Numbered from the stretch's first letter, positions 24,044-33,845 are shown. The stretch is DNA of 47,593 nucleotides from Thermoleophilaceae bacterium (GCA_030448005.1 JAUJNT010000002.1:686759-734351); one strand, 5' to 3'. A program made the numbers and translations. The notes: generated by a model from the sequence alone, not told the origin.

Positions 24044-25687
24044 GTGGGACGCGACCTCTTCGGATCGGTCGTGCACAACCTCGCCGGCCTGAAGGTGCTG
24101 ATCGACGCGGGCGTCATACGTCCGATCAGGCCGGACAAGCTGGCGCAGGTGGCCGTGACGACGGCGCGCTGGGGGATGGGCCCCGCCGCGGGCTACATCG
24201 CGTCGGCCATCATCTCGCCGGACTCGCCCGCGATCATCGACGAGCTCGGCACCCTCACCTTCGCGCAGGTCCACTCCCGCACCAACCGGCTGGCGCACGC
24301 CCTGTCACACGCGGGCGTGAAGGAGGACGACGGCGTGGGCATCATGTGCCGCAACCACCGCGGCTTCGTCGAGTCCACCGTGGCACTCGCAAAACTCGGC
24401 GCTCACGCCCTCTACCTGAACACCGCCTTCGCCGGCCCGCAGCTCACCGAGGTCGTGAAGCGCGAGAAGCCGGTCGCCATCATCTACGACGAGGAGTTCG
24501 CCGACCTCCTCGAGGAGGCGGGCAGGCGCCGCAAGCGCTTCGTGGCCTGGTGCGAGGGAGACAAGACGAAGGACCCGAGGATCGGCGACCTGGTCGAGAC
24601 GGGCCTTGAGGAGGCCCCGGTGCCGCCCGACTCGGCCAGCCGGGCGATCATCCTCACCTCCGGCACCACGGGCTCGCCGAAGGGCGCCAACCGCTCATCG
24701 CCCGAGTCACTCGACCCGGCGGTGGCGCTCCTCTCGAAGATCCCGTTGCGCTCGCAGGGGGTGGTCCACATCGCGGCGCCGCTCTTTCACTCGTGGGGGT
24801 TTGCGCACTTCACGCTCGGGATGCTGCTGGGCTCCGCGCTCTCCCTGAACCGCAAGTTCGACCCCGAGAGCTGCCTGGCCGAGATCGAGCGCAGGCGTGC
24901 CGAGTCGCTCGTGGTGGTGCCGGTGATGATGGAGCGGATCCTCGAGCTCCCGGAGGAGGTCCGGCGAAGCTATGACACCTCCTCCCTGCGCGTGGTGGCG
25001 GCGAGCGGCTCGGCGCTGCCGGGCGCCCTGGCCGCGCGATGGATGGATGCGTTCGGCGACACCCTCTACAACCTCTACGGCTCGACGGAGGTGGCGTGGG
25101 CCACGATCGCCACGCCCGCCGACATGCGAGCGGCGCCCGGAACCGCCGGGCGCGCGCCGAGGGGAACGGTGGTGGCGCTCTACGACGAGAGAGGGAGGCA
25201 GGTGCCTCCAGGGGAGACCGGCCGCATCTTCGTGGGCAACGACATGCTCTTCGAGGGCTACACCGGCGGGGGCTCCAAGGACGTGATGGGCGGCCTGATG
25301 GCCACCGGTGACGTGGGACGGATGGACGACACGGGCCGCCTCTTCGTGGAGGGACGCGACGACGAGATGATCGTCTCCGGTGGGGAGAACCTGTTCCCCC
25401 GGGAGGTCGAGGACCTGCTCGCATGCCACGAGGGTGTGGCGGAGGTGGCCGCGGTCGGGGTGGAGGACGAGAGGTTCGGCCAGCGGCTACGAGCTTTCGT
25501 CGTACCGGCCAAAGGGCAGAAGCCGAGCGAGGACGAGCTGAAGAGCCACGTGAAGTCGAACCTCGCGAGCTTCAAGGTGCCGCGCGAAGTCTGGTTCATG
25601 GACGAGCTGCCGCGTACCGCAACCGGCAAGGTGCTCAAGCGCGAGCTGAAGGAGATGGAGCAGGCCCCGAAGGGCCGACGGGCCTAG
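24044..25687 (+). CDS. Acyl-CoA synthetase (AMP-forming)
   Basis: 547 residues from GTG 24044. ANL-superfamily motifs: P-loop AIILTSGTTGSPKGA, YNLYGSTEVAWATIATP (A5), TGDVGRMDDTGRLFVEGRDD (A7/A8 hinge), ENLFPREVEDLL, and the catalytic lysine near the end in LPRTATGKVLKRELK. It activates a carboxylic acid, probably a fatty acid, to its CoA thioester with ATP. This fits the acyl-CoA oxidation genes downstream (thiolase, mutase, ETF). The last stop shares the four bases CTAG with the stop of the convergent aldo/keto reductase gene. Confidence 0.93.
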   Translation: MGRDLFGSVVHNLAGLKVLIDAGVIRPIRPDKLAQVAVTTARWGMGPAAGYIASAIISPDSPAIIDELGTLTFAQVHSRTNRLAHALSHAGVKEDDGVGIMCRNHRGFVESTVALAKLGAHALYLNTAFAGPQLTEVVKREKPVAIIYDEEFADLLEEAGRRRKRFVAWCEGDKTKDPRIGDLVETGLEEAPVPPDSASRAIILTSGTTGSPKGANRSSPESLDPAVALLSKIPLRSQGVVHIAAPLFHSWGFAHFTLGMLLGSALSLNRKFDPESCLAEIERRRAESLVVVPVMMERILELPEEVRRSYDTSSLRVVAASGSALPGALAARWMDAFGDTLYNLYGSTEVAWATIATPADMRAAPGTAGRAPRGTVVALYDERGRQVPPGETGRIFVGNDMLFEGYTGGGSKDVMGGLMATGDVGRMDDTGRLFVEGRDDEMIVSGGENLFPREVEDLLACHEGVAEVAAVGVEDERFGQRLRAFVVPAKGQKPSEDELKSHVKSNLASFKVPREVWFMDELPRTATGKVLKRELKEMEQAPKGRRA

Positions 25688-26820
25688 ACCGACGCCGGCG
25701 AGAGGTCGCGGTAGGGGTCGATGTCCCAACGGGACCCGACCGCAGCGAGCTCCTCGGTGAGCGGCCAGCGGTCGGGCCGCTCGGCGCCCTCGTGGTCAGG
25801 CACCCCGCCCTTCAGAGTCATGCTGCCGCTGTTGTCGCCGATCAGCCGGATCTCCTCGACCTCTTGCGCTGAGAGGACCGTCTCGGCGGGCGTCGCGGCC
25901 AGGTCCGCGCGCTTGTCCTCCACCGGCCTGGCATCGTGCCCCGCCTCCTGGATCAGCGTCGGCACGCAGCAGGCCACGGTGTGGTGGGCGAGGTTCCACT
26001 GACAGGCCAGCCCGAGCGGAGACAGGCCGTGCCGCTGTGCGATCGGAAGCATCCGCTCGAGGCGCTCGAGCCCGCGCTCCACCCACCCGTCCGGCCGGAA
26101 GCGCCGATGGTCTCCCTTCGCGAACTCGTGGCCGGCATGGATGTCCCCGTGAAACAGCCCGCCGTAGTCCACCACCCGGGTGAGTACGCGCACCCCCGAC
26201 GCGGCGGCGGCGGGGAGCACGAGCTCGCCCGGCCATGGCTCCAGCGGGTTCAGGATCACCATCGCCCAGTCGATCAGGGCGCCGAAGCGCTCCAGGCAGT
26301 CGATGATGTCGAGGGTGAACCCGTTGGCCGGCCCCGGCGCGACGCCGATCGCGGTAGCCAGGCCGTCCGCGCGCAGGGCGTCCATCGCCTGCCACACGGC
26401 CTGGCTGGTGTAGCCGGTGCGGTCCGGGTTGTGCAGCAGAAGCAGGTCGAAGGCGTCCACCCCGCAGCGCTCCAGGCTGCGCTCCGTGGCCATCCGCAGG
26501 TAGTCGGCGTAGGCATCGGGACCCCGAAGGCCGGGGTCGGTGAAGCGCGGAAAGCCGCGCGGGCCGTCGCGCTCGCCCTCGTAGAAGTCGTGGCCCACGG
26601 CACCGACCAGCGAGTAGCTCTCCCGCGGGACGCCGGCGATCGCCCGCCCTACGAGCGTGTCGGCCTCGCCCTGGCCGTACACATCGGCGGTCACCACCGT
26701 GTCGATCCCCACCCCCGGCCGCAGCAGCTCGATCAGGCGCCTGTCATCAATGGGCTCGCCGAAGTGCATGAAGCGACCTCCGCTCCACGCCCCCACCGCC
26801 ACATGCCCGGGCTCGTGCAT
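25684..26820 (-). CDS. Aldo/keto reductase-like protein lacking two tetrad residues
   Basis: 378 residues with a TIM-barrel aldo/keto reductase layout: TADVYGQGEADTLVGRAI (catalytic Tyr region), FDLLLLHNPDRTGY (catalytic His), later ATAIGVAPGP and LGLACQWNLAHHTV with GDNSGSM in the tail. The tetrad Asp five residues before the Tyr reads Val, and the usual lysine position (normally TK.G) reads SLVGAVGHD, so Asp and Lys appear absent while Tyr and His remain. It may be inactive, use another chemistry, or be a regulatory fold. It ends on a CTAG shared with the ligase stop. The lipoprotein gene ends 19 bases upstream. Confidence 0.8.
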   Translation of the reverse strand: MHEPGHVAVGAWSGGRFMHFGEPIDDRRLIELLRPGVGIDTVVTADVYGQGEADTLVGRAIAGVPRESYSLVGAVGHDFYEGERDGPRGFPRFTDPGLRGPDAYADYLRMATERSLERCGVDAFDLLLLHNPDRTGYTSQAVWQAMDALRADGLATAIGVAPGPANGFTLDIIDCLERFGALIDWAMVILNPLEPWPGELVLPAAAASGVRVLTRVVDYGGLFHGDIHAGHEFAKGDHRRFRPDGWVERGLERLERMLPIAQRHGLSPLGLACQWNLAHHTVACCVPTLIQEAGHDARPVEDKRADLAATPAETVLSAQEVEEIRLIGDNSGSMTLKGGVPDHEGAERPDRWPLTEELAAVGSRWDIDPYRDLSPASV

Positions 26821-26839
26821 GTTCCAATGCTAGACCGGT

Positions 26840-27409
26840 TCACAGCTCGTCCCGCGCGGCCGCCAGGCGCCTGCCCAGCGAGGGCCAGATGCCCTTCACG
26901 TCGCGCTCTGCCTCGCGCAGATAGGCCTCCGCGCTTCGCCCCACCACCGGGATCTCCGTCTCCTTGCCGGCGTCGGCCTCCTCGAGGGTCTGGACCATCA
27001 GGTTCACCTGCCTGCTCGCCGGACCCAGCAGCGCCTTGGCCGCGTCGCGCTCGGCGAAGCGCAGAAAGGCCTCGGTGCTGCGCCGGTCGAGCGCTCGCAT
27101 GTCGCCGTCGGCGTCGAGGATCACGAGCGAGGGCACCACCTCCCGCAGCTGCCCCAGCCTCGCTATGCCGAACTCGTCGAGCTTCCGGCTCTCGAAGCTC
27201 CCGTCGGATACGAGCTCCCGCACCCGCGCCCGCAGCCGGCGCGCCTCGGCCCTCGAGGTGCGCAGCGTCTCCTCGGTGTCGATCGCGTCATCGAGGTGCT
27301 CGCGCGCCCCGGCCAGGGTGCGGCCCTGCTCCTCGGAGAGCTTCTCCGGAGGCCCGCAGCCGACGAGGGCTGCCACGGCGACCGCCGCCAGCGCCAGCGC
27401 GCGGCGCAC
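26840..27409 (-). CDS. Predicted lipoprotein, helical
   Basis: 189 residues. The signal peptide RALALAAVAVAALVGCGPP has a lipobox (LVGC) with Cys18 as the lipidation site. The mature part is alpha-helical and charged (REHLDDAIDTEETLRTSRAE), with VPSLVILDADGDMRALD in the middle, which resembles a thioredoxin-like strand but without a CXXC. Function unknown. It lies between the leucyl aminopeptidase gene (25 bases) and the aldo/keto reductase gene on the same strand and is probably co-transcribed with them. Confidence 0.75.
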   Translation of the reverse strand: MRRALALAAVAVAALVGCGPPEKLSEEQGRTLAGAREHLDDAIDTEETLRTSRAEARRLRARVRELVSDGSFESRKLDEFGIARLGQLREVVPSLVILDADGDMRALDRRSTEAFLRFAERDAAKALLGPASRQVNLMVQTLEEADAGKETEIPVVGRSAEAYLREAERDVKGIWPSLGRRLAAARDEL

Positions 27410-27434
27410 GAGCGCTAGTGGACCTCCCGTGACA

Positions 27435-28898
27435 CTAGATCGAGCTCCCCGCTCGCCGGGCCAGCTCGATCAGCGACCTCACGCCGAAGCCCGACGCGCC
27501 CTTTCCGGCATACGGGCGGCCGAGGCCCCACGCGCTGCCCGCGATGTCCATGTGCACCCACGGGACCTCGCCCACGAAGTTGTGCAAGAACTCCGCCGCC
27601 GTGATCGACGACGCCTTGCGGACTTCCGGCGCGTTGTCGAGGTCGGCGTACTTGCCCTTGATCAGGTCGGCGTACTCCGGGTGAAGCGGCAGGCGCCAGC
27701 CGATCTCGCCGGTGGCGGCGCAGGCGGCGTTCACCGCGGCGAACCAGTCGTCGTCGTTTGAGAACAGACCGACATGGGTGCTGCCGAGCGCGACGATGAT
27801 GGCCCCTGTGAGCGTCGCCAGGTCGACGACCCGCTCGACCCCCTGCTCGAGCGCGTAGGCCAGCGCGTCGGCCAGGATGAGCCGCCCCTCTGCGTCGGTG
27901 TTGTTGACCTCGATGGTCTTGCCGTTCATAGCGGTCACGATGTCCCCCGGCTTGACCGAGCGCCCGCTCGGCATGTTCTCGGTGGCGGGCACCACCGCCG
28001 TGATCGTCACGGGAAGCCCCAGCTCGGCGATCGCGCCGATCGACTCGAGCACCGCGGCGCCGCCCGACATGTCGAACTTCATCTCGCTCATCTTGCCCCC
28101 GGGCTTGAGCGAGATGCCGCCGGTATCGAAGGTCACTGCCTTTCCCACGAAGCCCAGGTGCGGACCCTCGGTGCCGCCGCTGTAGCGCAGCACGATCAGG
28201 CGTGGCTCGGCGTAGGTGCCCTGGGCCACGGCGGCGAATGCGCCCATGCCCTTCGCGATGATCCCCTCGCGGTCGAGCGTCTCGACCTCGAGCGAGTGCT
28301 CGTCGGCTATCTCCCTGGCCCGATCGGCCAGGAAGGTAGGCGTAGCCACGTTCGAGGGCAGGTTCTGCAGGTCGCGCGCCCTGTTGGCGGCCCTGGCCGC
28401 CACCTCGGCCCGGCGCAGGTTGTCCTCGGAGATGTCGGCGCCGGCGATCTCGAGCGACTCCAGCGCGCCGCCGTTGCCGGTCTCCTCGTCTTCGCTCTCC
28501 CCCTTCGACTTGAAGCGGTCGAACTTGTAGAGCGTGAGGATCGTTCCCTCCACGAGCCCAATCTCGGCGTTGTCGTCGGGAAGCGCCCACGACAGGGAGA
28601 CGGCGCCGAGCTCCTTGGCTCGCGTGGCCGCGGCCGAGGCCGCCACCCTCGCCTTCTCGGGGTCGAAGTCCTCCCGCTTTCCCAGGCCGGCGATCAGCAC
28701 CCGCCGCCTGCCACCGCCCGGAGCGTCCTCGTGGGCCACGGCCACCTTGCGAAGCCCCGGCCTTGCCTCACCGAGCTCCACGAGCTGCTGGAGCTCCGGC
28801 TCGGCCAGCCGCTCCCCCTCGAAGAGGCCCAGCACACGGGTGTCGGCGGCGGTCTCCTGGGGGGCGCCCTCTCGGGCGCTGATGGCGATCTCTGGCAT
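27435..28898 (-). CDS. pepA: Leucyl aminopeptidase (M17)
   Basis: 487 residues from ATG 28898 (MPEIAISARE). The M17 catalytic half has GKAVTFDTGGISLKPGGKM (metal-binding Lys/Asp), the family signature NTDAEGRLILADAL (Asp, Glu metal ligands and catalytic Arg) and DLATLTGAIIVALG. The N-terminal half is the macro-like domain. It removes N-terminal residues from peptides in the cytosol with two divalent metal ions, active as a hexamer. Divergent from the thiolase gene, with about 108 bases between them. Confidence 0.95.
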   Translation of the reverse strand: MPEIAISAREGAPQETAADTRVLGLFEGERLAEPELQQLVELGEARPGLRKVAVAHEDAPGGGRRRVLIAGLGKREDFDPEKARVAASAAATRAKELGAVSLSWALPDDNAEIGLVEGTILTLYKFDRFKSKGESEDEETGNGGALESLEIAGADISEDNLRRAEVAARAANRARDLQNLPSNVATPTFLADRAREIADEHSLEVETLDREGIIAKGMGAFAAVAQGTYAEPRLIVLRYSGGTEGPHLGFVGKAVTFDTGGISLKPGGKMSEMKFDMSGGAAVLESIGAIAELGLPVTITAVVPATENMPSGRSVKPGDIVTAMNGKTIEVNNTDAEGRLILADALAYALEQGVERVVDLATLTGAIIVALGSTHVGLFSNDDDWFAAVNAACAATGEIGWRLPLHPEYADLIKGKYADLDNAPEVRKASSITAAEFLHNFVGEVPWVHMDIAGSAWGLGRPYAGKGASGFGVRSLIELARRAGSSI

Positions 28899-29006
28899 GG
28901 CGCGGCAGTCTAGCCCGCGCATGGCGCGCGCCCCTGCCGGTCCGGGGGGAGGGCTTCGCTATCGTCTCGACCCCCTTCTTCGCAGCCAAGGAGATCGACG
29001 AAGACG

Positions 29007-30191
29007 ATGCCCAAGACCGTGATCCTGGGGACCGCCCGCACCCCCTTCGGGAAGATGGGCGGGGCCCTCGCTCCGCTGGACGCCACCGATCTCGGCGCCC
29101 ATGCCATGAAGCACGCGCTCGACCGCGCCGACGTGGCCCCCGAGCAGGTCCAGCACGTGATAGTCGGTCAGGTGCTCCAGGCGGGCCAGGGGCAGATCCC
29201 CTCCCGCCAGGCCCAGATCAAGGCGGGGATTCCCAAGGAGGTCCCCTCCGAGACGATCAACAAGGTGTGCGCATCGGGCATCCGCGCCGCCGGGATCATC
29301 GACCAGCAGGTGCGAGCGGGCGACGTGGAGGTGGCCGTCGCGGGCGGCATGGAGTCCATGTCGGGCGCTCCCTACCTGCTCAAGCAGGCCCGCTTCGGAT
29401 ACCGCATGGGCGACGCCAAGGCGCTCGACGCGATGGTGCACGACGGCCTCACCAACCCCTTCACCGGAAAGCAGATGTACGTGGAGGCCACCGAGGTCGG
29501 GGACGAGCTCGAGATAACCCGGCCCGACATGGACAGGTTCGCGCTCCGCAGCCACGAGTTGGCGATCGAGGCCACCGACGAGGGCAGGCTCGCCGAGGAG
29601 ATCGCGCCCGTGACCATCGAGTCGAGGAAGGGCAGGGCGGTGGTCGAGGTGGACGAGGCGCCGCGCCGCGGGAGCTCGCTCGAGGCGCTGGCACGCCTCC
29701 CCGGGCTGACCGGCAAGGAAGGCTCCCACACCGCGGGCAACGCCCCGGGAGTCAACGACGGCGCCGGGGCGCTCGTGCTCGCAAGCGACGAGTGGGCGAG
29801 GCGCAACTCCAGACAGCCGCTGGCCACGATCGTCTCCCAGGCGGCGGTGGCCGACGACTTTCCCCTCCTGGCTCGCACCCCCGCCAACGCCACCAAGGCG
29901 GCTCTGGAGAAGGCGGGGCTCGAGCTCGAGGACATCGACCTGTTCGAGATCAACGAGGCGTTTGCCTCCGTGGCCATCAACTCCTTCCGGATGCTCGGCG
30001 TGGACGAGTCGAAGGTCAACGTGAACGGCGGCGCGATCGCCCTCGGCCATCCGATCGGCGCCTCGGGCGCCCGCATCCTCGGCGCGCTCGTGCACGAGCT
30101 GCGGCGAAGGGGCGGCGGCCTCGGTTGTGCGGCCATCTGCTCGGGAGGGGGCCAGGGGGACGCGGTGATCCTCGAGGTAGGCGGCGGCTGA
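29007..30191 (+). CDS. Acetyl-CoA acetyltransferase (thiolase)
   Basis: 394 residues. Active-site Cys88 in NKVCASGIRAAGI, the NEAFASVAIN block, catalytic His in GGAIALGHPIGASGARILG and second Cys in AAICSGGGQGDAVILE are all present. AAGGAG at 28988-28993 may be the ribosome binding site. It condenses or cleaves acetoacetyl-CoA or longer 3-ketoacyl-CoA; the sequence does not tell biosynthetic from degradative use. Neighbouring acyl-CoA ligase and ETF genes favour beta-oxidation. Confidence 0.95.
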   Translation: MPKTVILGTARTPFGKMGGALAPLDATDLGAHAMKHALDRADVAPEQVQHVIVGQVLQAGQGQIPSRQAQIKAGIPKEVPSETINKVCASGIRAAGIIDQQVRAGDVEVAVAGGMESMSGAPYLLKQARFGYRMGDAKALDAMVHDGLTNPFTGKQMYVEATEVGDELEITRPDMDRFALRSHELAIEATDEGRLAEEIAPVTIESRKGRAVVEVDEAPRRGSSLEALARLPGLTGKEGSHTAGNAPGVNDGAGALVLASDEWARRNSRQPLATIVSQAAVADDFPLLARTPANATKAALEKAGLELEDIDLFEINEAFASVAINSFRMLGVDESKVNVNGGAIALGHPIGASGARILGALVHELRRRGGGLGCAAICSGGGQGDAVILEVGGG

Positions 30192-31018
30192 GTGGGGCTG
30201 ACCCGACGGCGCTCTCGCCGAGGGCCAAAGACCTGACCGGCGCCGCCTTCTTCGATCTCGACAAGACCCTGATCGAAGGGTCCTCCGGGATCTTCTTCGC
30301 GCGTGCGGCCTACCGCTCGGGCCTGATCGGGCGCCGTCAGCTGCTCGTCGATCTCTGGGCCAACGTCAAGTTTCGGCTGCGCGGCTCGAGCGACGCGGCC
30401 AGCGAGGAGATCAGGCAGCGCGTCCTCGACGCCATCGCCGGAACGCCGGTCAAGGACCTTCAGCGGCTCGGGCCGGAGATCCTCGCGGGGGTCCTGCCGC
30501 GGATCTACCCCGACGTCCTGAAGGCCGCGCACGAGCACCAGGACGCGGGTCGGCTTGCATTCATCGTCACCGCGGTCTCCCAGGAGATGGCCGAGCTGAT
30601 GGCGCACGTGCTGGTGCTGGACGGAGGCATCGGCACGCGTTCGGAGATCAAGGACGGCATCTACACCGGCCGCCCCGACGGCCCATTCACATACCGCAGC
30701 GGGAAGGCCGAGGCCATCCGCATGGTGGCCGAGGAGCACGGAATCGATCTGAGCGCCTCCTATGCCTACTCGGACTCGGAGTCGGACCTGCCGATGCTGA
30801 GCGCCGTCGGCCACCCGGTGGCCGTCAACCCCGACGCAGAGCTCGAGCGGATCGCCCGCGAGGAGGGCTGGCGCATCATGCGCTTCGACAGGCTCGGCCG
30901 ACGGCTTCGCATCGCCGGGGCCCTCGGCGCGATCACGCTCGTTGGCGGGGGCGGCGGGTACGTGGCGGGCCGGATCCGTAGGCGCCCCAGTCGCCTCGCC
31001 GTCCTGCTTCGCCGGTGA
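30192..31018 (+). CDS. HAD-IB phosphatase, start separated by one frameshift
   Basis: HAD superfamily IB (SerB-like) protein: motif I AFFDLDKTLIEGSSG, motif II FIVTAVSQE, motif IV AYSDSESDLPMLSAVGHPVA. No ATG/GTG/TTG starts this frame. A GTG at 30192, directly after the thiolase stop, joins it if one G is added to the G4 run at 30194-30197, giving MGADPTALSPRAKD...; the total is then 275 residues with an exact codon count. I take this as a homopolymer error. A C-terminal hydrophobic glycine-rich segment near residue 250 suggests membrane contact. Relatives dephosphorylate phosphoserine or lipid phosphates; substrate unknown. Confidence 0.8.
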
Positions 31019-31024
31019 GGGCCG

Positions 31025-32716
31025 CTAGCCGGGAGCCCGAGTGAGCTCGGCGATACCACTGCCCAGCCGGCGGGGTGTGCCGACCCTGACCTCCTGGGAG
31101 ACGCGCGTGAGGCGATCGCCCGCCAGCCAGATGGCCCGGTAGGTCTCACCGGGGCGAAACGGCAGCCGTCGCAGGAAGAAGCCGTCCGGGTCGGTGGCGA
31201 AGCCGGTACGCGGCGGCGCGCCGGGGGCCAGCAGCCCGAGGCTCGCCTCGACGATCCACCTGCCAAGGGCCCCCCGGCGCTGGATCACCACGTTCTGGGC
31301 GCCCGGGCGGGGGCGCACCTGTCCGAAGGCCACCGTGTGGGTGTCGCCGGCCGGCTCCTGGACGGTCTCGACGAAGAACGGCAGGCGGAACCCCTGCACC
31401 ACCGAGCGCTTGGGAGGGCCGTCATGGTGAAAGAGGCCGGTCTGGTAGTCCGCCCAGCGCCCCGCACTCCCCGCCGGTTTGGACATCTCGGGGCCGATGT
31501 CCTCGAGCAGGAACTGGGCGAACATCTTGACCTCGGGCCGGCGCCAGGCGAGGTAGGTGGCCTGGCCGAGGTAGCGCGCGTGGTCCTCCGGGGTGTGCCC
31601 GCGGGGGTCCGGTGGGTTCGTCTCGTAGCCGTACTCGGTGATGTAGAGCGGCAGCGGCCTGGCCAGCCGGCCGCGCGCGTGCAGGCTTGCGAGTAGGCCG
31701 GTCAGGCGGTCGAGCTCGCCGATCTGCACGCGGTCCCTCGTGAGATCGCGTGCGTCGGGCGTCGTGGTCCTAGAGTAGGGGTGGTGGGCGAAGCCGTCCG
31801 CTCGCAGCGGGCGGAAGCGGCGGCACTCGCGGCGGCGCAGCGGGCGCAGGGAAGAGTCGACGCACGCCAGCTCGCGCGTGAAGCGCAGCGGGCCGATGCC
31901 CCGCCGGGCGCCACGGCCAGGCTCGGCCTCGGCGGCAAGGCCGCCGATCAGCACCTCGTTGCCGGGGCTCACCTCCTTGACCTGGTCGTACGCGGCGTCG
32001 TGCATGCGGCGGTAGAGGTGCGGGGAGGCCGGCCGCCAGGCCGCCATGGCCGCGCCCGAGCCACGGCGCCGGCCGGCGCGGCCCGGCAGGTCCGGCCGGC
32101 GCATCGGCACGCGCTCCCACTGCGGTCGCAGGAAGACGGGATGGTTGGGCTCGTTCCACGTGGTCCACAACCGCACCCCCGGGAGCCTCGCGTCGCGGTC
32201 TCCCGGGTCGGCGAAGCGGCCGCTGTAGCGCTCGGCCACCGCGCGCGCGAAGAGGCCGAACTCGCGAGCCGACGGTCGCCACGCGTGGCGGCGATCGATC
32301 GGGTTGCCACTCGCGACCGCCCAGCGCGGCGCGAAGAACGCCAGATCGATCATCACCTCCATGCCCGCCCTGCGCGCCTCCTTTACCGCGCGGTCGAGCC
32401 GGGCGAACGGCTCCCGCGGGTACTCGCCTGAGTCGGCGGCATCGAATCGGGGCTTGCGCCGGTCCTCGGTGCCGGGCGCGAGCGCCCCCCAGCTCGCGGT
32501 CAGCCTGACGCGGTCCGCACCGAGGTTCGCCATCCGCTGCGCGGTTCGCCTGACCTCTGCGGCCGGGCGGTGAAGCAGGAGGGCGTCGTCCTGGATCACC
32601 GTCTCCATCGTGTGCGGTGGCCGCTCCGGCTGCGCTGAGCCGCCCCCCAGCGCCGCGCCGGAGCCACACGCCAGCAGCGTCGCAAGCGTCACCGCCAGAC
32701 CGCACCTAAGAGCCAT
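31025..32716 (-). CDS. Secreted lipoprotein glycoside hydrolase, clan GH-A-like
   Basis: 563 residues. The N-terminus has a lipobox (ATLLACGSG), so it is probably an outer-face lipoprotein. A TIM-barrel glycosidase follows: GADRVRLTASWGALAPG, WTTWNEPNHPVFL with the likely acid/base Glu, and PLYITEYGYETNPPDP with the likely nucleophile Glu, the spacing of clan GH-A (GH5/GH39-like). The C-terminal about 130 residues may form a beta-sandwich module. Polysaccharide or glycolipid substrate unknown. It is convergent with the HAD gene and divergent from the UV endonuclease gene. Confidence 0.8.
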   Translation of the reverse strand: MALRCGLAVTLATLLACGSGAALGGGSAQPERPPHTMETVIQDDALLLHRPAAEVRRTAQRMANLGADRVRLTASWGALAPGTEDRRKPRFDAADSGEYPREPFARLDRAVKEARRAGMEVMIDLAFFAPRWAVASGNPIDRRHAWRPSAREFGLFARAVAERYSGRFADPGDRDARLPGVRLWTTWNEPNHPVFLRPQWERVPMRRPDLPGRAGRRRGSGAAMAAWRPASPHLYRRMHDAAYDQVKEVSPGNEVLIGGLAAEAEPGRGARRGIGPLRFTRELACVDSSLRPLRRRECRRFRPLRADGFAHHPYSRTTTPDARDLTRDRVQIGELDRLTGLLASLHARGRLARPLPLYITEYGYETNPPDPRGHTPEDHARYLGQATYLAWRRPEVKMFAQFLLEDIGPEMSKPAGSAGRWADYQTGLFHHDGPPKRSVVQGFRLPFFVETVQEPAGDTHTVAFGQVRPRPGAQNVVIQRRGALGRWIVEASLGLLAPGAPPRTGFATDPDGFFLRRLPFRPGETYRAIWLAGDRLTRVSQEVRVGTPRRLGSGIAELTRAPG

Positions 32717-32879
32717 TCGTCTCCTTGCCTCGGCCGCTTGCCCGGTGAGCGGATGCTGTCACACCGGACGATCCTCTCGCTTTACGTAGTCCATAGCGCG
32801 GCGTCGTTCGTACACCGCGTGTGGACAGCCCCCCGCAGCGGGCCGTTTGACACCGGCGGCAGACAGGTATCCCCGCGAT

Positions 32880-33836
32880 GTGCGGCTCGGCTTCGCGGTC
32901 AAGGTGCTCGGCGAAGGCGGGCTCCCCTCCCATGACGCGCGCCGCTGGCAGTCGGGGCCGCATCTGCGGACTTCGCTCGAGTACCTGAACGAGATCCTTC
33001 GCTACCTCGACCGCCATGACATCCGCATGTACAGGATGGCCACCGCGCTGGCACCCTACGCGAGCCACCCCGATCTGCCCCGGTTCCATCGTCAGGTGGA
33101 GGAGTGCGCCGACGAGCTGGCGGCCACGGGCGCGCGCGCACGCGGTCTTCGCGTCCGGCTCTCGAGTCACCCCGGCCAGTACACGGTGCTGAACTCCGAG
33201 GACGAGTCCGTCCGGCGCGCCGCAATGGCCGAGCTCGAGGTTCAGGCGGCGGTCTTGGACGCGATGGGCCTGCCCCCGGAGGCAGTCGTGGTCGTGCACA
33301 TTGGCGGCGCGACGGGCGGAAAGGATGCCGGCGCGGATCGCTTCATGGCCGGCTTCGAGGCGCTCTCGGCTCGCGCGCAGGCTCGGCTCGTAGTCGAGAA
33401 CGACGACCGCTCCTACGGTGTGGCCGACGCCGTGGCGGTAGGACGGAGGGCCGGAGTCCCCGTGGTCTTCGACTTGCTCCACCACAACTGCAACGACCCG
33501 GCTGGGATCCCCGACCGGGAGGCGCTCCAGATGGCGCTCTCCACCTGGCCCGAGGGAGTGAGGCCGAAGGTGCACTACTCCTCGCCGCGGCTCGAGATCG
33601 GGGTGCGAAAGCGCCAGAACGGCCGGCGTGTGGAGCGCGTGCCGGTGATACCTGACATGCGGCTGCACGCCGACCTCATCGATCCGCTGGCCTTCGAGCC
33701 CTTCCTGGCGGACACCGTGGCCGGCCTCGAGCTCGACGTGATGCTCGAGGCAAAGGGCAAGGATCTCGCGCTCCTGCGGCTGCGTGAGCAGCTCTCGGGG
33801 CGCCAATCGGCGTTAGAGAACGCGCCGGATGGGTAA
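32880..33836 (+). CDS. uvsE: UV-damage endonuclease (UvdE/UvsE)
   Basis: 318 residues from GTG 32880, where the family N-terminus RLGFAVKVLGEGG begins; TTG 32847 is possible. Conserved blocks: RMYRMATALAPYASHPD, LSSHPGQYTVLNS, VVVHIGGATGGKDAG, LVVENDDRSYGV, VVFDLLHHNCND, VHYSSPRLE and DVMLEAKGKD, which supply the three-metal site of this TIM-barrel nuclease. It nicks DNA 5' of UV photoproducts and starts an excision path independent of UvrABC. TTGACA (32847-32852) with TATCCC 15 bases later would place a transcript start at about the GTG, so a leaderless message is possible. Confidence 0.92.
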   Translation: MRLGFAVKVLGEGGLPSHDARRWQSGPHLRTSLEYLNEILRYLDRHDIRMYRMATALAPYASHPDLPRFHRQVEECADELAATGARARGLRVRLSSHPGQYTVLNSEDESVRRAAMAELEVQAAVLDAMGLPPEAVVVVHIGGATGGKDAGADRFMAGFEALSARAQARLVVENDDRSYGVADAVAVGRRAGVPVVFDLLHHNCNDPAGIPDREALQMALSTWPEGVRPKVHYSSPRLEIGVRKRQNGRRVERVPVIPDMRLHADLIDPLAFEPFLADTVAGLELDVMLEAKGKDLALLRLREQLSGRQSALENAPDG

Positions 33837-33845
33837 CCCGGTGTC

